Origin: Nitzschia sp. pyKryTriq1
Taxonomy: Eukaryota; Bacillariophyta; Bacillariophyceae; Bacillariales; Bacillariaceae
DNA: 64,000 nt
NCBI GenBank assembly: GCA_956465555.1
Contig: OY101118.1
Coordinates: 1,943,751 to 2,007,750 of the forward strand
Direction of reading: 5' to 3'
Shown here in pieces: positions 63,057-64,000 of the stretch. The notes below the pieces were generated by a model. It was not told where the DNA came from. It did not search any database and saw only the letters and a list, made by a program, of their open reading frames with translations. A program made the position numbers and the translations under genes. How positions within the stretch are numbered: position 1 is the first letter of the stretch; each line of letters opens with the position of its first letter.

Positions 63057-64000
63057 ATGAGTTCTAACCACAATCCAGCAGTTCCTGAATCCCAGGATGA
63101 TTCCGCCAACAAACGAGCAGCTCTGGCCGGACAATGGAGAACTCCTCCCATGCCCGTATATCCGACAAGCACAGGATACGGCCTTCCACCCGGGCAACAT
63201 GCGCCTGCCCCAGCCCAACAACACACCCATATGGCACCTGCTCCCCCGCCCCAAGATACAGGTATGCATACTCTGCCCCCACCCTCGAACATTCCAAGTA
63301 ATTCCGAGGACTATGCAAAAGCCTTGCAGGAAGCCTACAGGAAGGGCGCTGAGGCTGCCGCTCGAATGGCCCAGCAGCAGCAACAACAACAGCAGATCCC
63401 GACGGCAGCGTCGTGTCCCAACTTCTCCACGGGCCCTCACTCTGCACCACCGCCACCTGCCATGACAGGGGAGTCTGTCGAAGATGCAGCCTATTCCCAT
63501 CAAGTGCACCCGACGCACACCTCGCATTCCACGCCGGATCCCCTGGCCAGCAGTTCGATGCCTCCACCGCCTCCGCCCCAGCAACAACAGCAGCTAACCC
63601 ATCTTCACCACTCGCAGCCACATGCCCCTCCAGCTGTCCATCACCATCACCACCACCATCATGCTCCTCCGCCGCCACCGTCGCATCATCACAATCATTA
63701 TGATTATTCGGCTCCAGCTGCTCAGCCTCCCGCGGAATATTCGTCGCCTGTCCCGCAGCCACACCACACGGCGCCGCCCAAGGCACCCCAAGGCCGCTCT
63801 CTCAGTATGCCCGACATGTCGACGTATGCGGCCCAAGCGGAGGAGGAAAAACGTCAAAAGCGGCTGGCAAGAAATAGGGCATCTGCCCGTCTACGAAGAC
63901 TTCGTAAGAAGAATCTGGTACGTGTCTCGACCTTGTTTTGTCTTGTTCTTCGAAGTGATGGTCTGCGTATCCATCATTCTGAATATATCTAACACTCACC
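63057..64000 (+). CDS. bZIP transcription factor, first exon (3' end outside window)
   Basis: ATG 63057 starts MSSNHNPAVPESQ. The first exon runs to 63917, where CTG is followed by the donor GTACGT, and encodes 287 residues; the rest of the window is intron. Residues ~1-250 are low-complexity: Pro-, Gln- and His-rich (PPPPPPQQQQQ, VHHHHHHHHAPPPPPSHHH), as in activation domains. The final 30 residues are a bZIP basic region, EEEKRQKRLARNRASARLRR, then LRKKNL. Asn-x-x-Ser-Ala-x-x-Arg matches the bZIP contact motif (N..(A/S)..(S/C)R). The leucine zipper must lie in exon 2 beyond the window. Family is secure; subgroup unknown. Confidence 0.88.

Noticed and set aside
1-64000. tRNA, rRNA and CRISPR arrays
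   Set aside because: I scanned for the tRNA T-arm word GTTCGANNC with a paired acceptor, for rRNA-like conserved blocks and for evenly spaced direct repeats, and found none I could support. A covariance-model search was not possible.

Overview
This window looks like nuclear DNA from a diatom, most likely a raphid pennate; the species cannot be fixed from the sequence alone. The pointers are short GT-AG introns (mostly 60-170 bases, many starting GTAAGT) inside otherwise compact genes, two heat-shock-factor genes within 8 kb, two members of what I take to be a diatom-restricted 'RGLE' orphan family, Ty1/copia debris, and a secreted beta-helix protein with a lysine/serine-rich silaffin-like tail. 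About 27 protein-coding loci can be supported. I saw no tRNA, rRNA or CRISPR array.

Layout. 0-8 kb: a class I histone deacetylase of the HOS2/HDAC3 type (minus, 3' end cut by the window edge) faces a 1809-aa double-SANT corepressor of the NCoR/SMRT/SNT1 type (plus); these are the two core partners of one conserved deacetylase complex. 8-17 kb: HSF gene 1, a HABP4/SERBP1/Stm1-type ribosome-associated protein, an RGLE-family orphan and HSF gene 2. 18-25 kb: a Golgi-type sulfotransferase, a GNAT-PhzF fusion enzyme, a P-loop ATPase/kinase-like protein and mitochondrial cardiolipin synthase. 26-27.4 kb: a 1.36-kb DNA transposon with 30-bp terminal inverted repeats that holds two convergent genes. 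28-36.5 kb: a Tudor/PWWP-like nuclear protein, unknown proteins, a disrupted locus, the secreted beta-helix protein and an XPG/FEN-like pseudogene. 37-47 kb: ABCF2/ARB1, a SAPS-domain phosphatase subunit, VMA21 and a 1139-aa SR-rich disordered protein. 48-64 kb: a four-helix membrane protein, a copia remnant, a second RGLE protein, SEM1/DSS1, a convergent pair of hydrolase-fold proteins (one apparently lacking its nucleophile), a BioF-type oxoamine synthase, an armadillo protein whose start codon seems to be split by an intron, a phytanoyl-CoA-dioxygenase-like enzyme and the first exon of a bZIP factor.

The strongest unexplained signal is in the non-coding DNA. Nearly every intergenic gap, above all the gaps between divergent genes, carries a cluster built from GTAC, TACCGGTA and close variants (CAGTAC, CTGGTAC, CCAGGTAC). 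By eye I find more than 30 TACCGGTA-type octamers in 64 kb where about one is expected by chance, and I saw no exact copy inside a confidently called exon. The clusters mark promoter-proximal DNA throughout the window and no standard feature type explains them.

Functionally the window is a housekeeping neighbourhood: chromatin silencing (HDAC plus corepressor), stress transcription (two HSFs, bZIP), ribosome and proteasome function (SERBP1-like, ABCF2, SEM1), membrane lipid and proton-pump biogenesis (cardiolipin synthase, VMA21) and small-molecule enzymes. Apart from the HDAC/corepressor pair, nothing suggests clustering by pathway. Mobile DNA is limited to one small transposon, one copia fragment and a possible foldback element.
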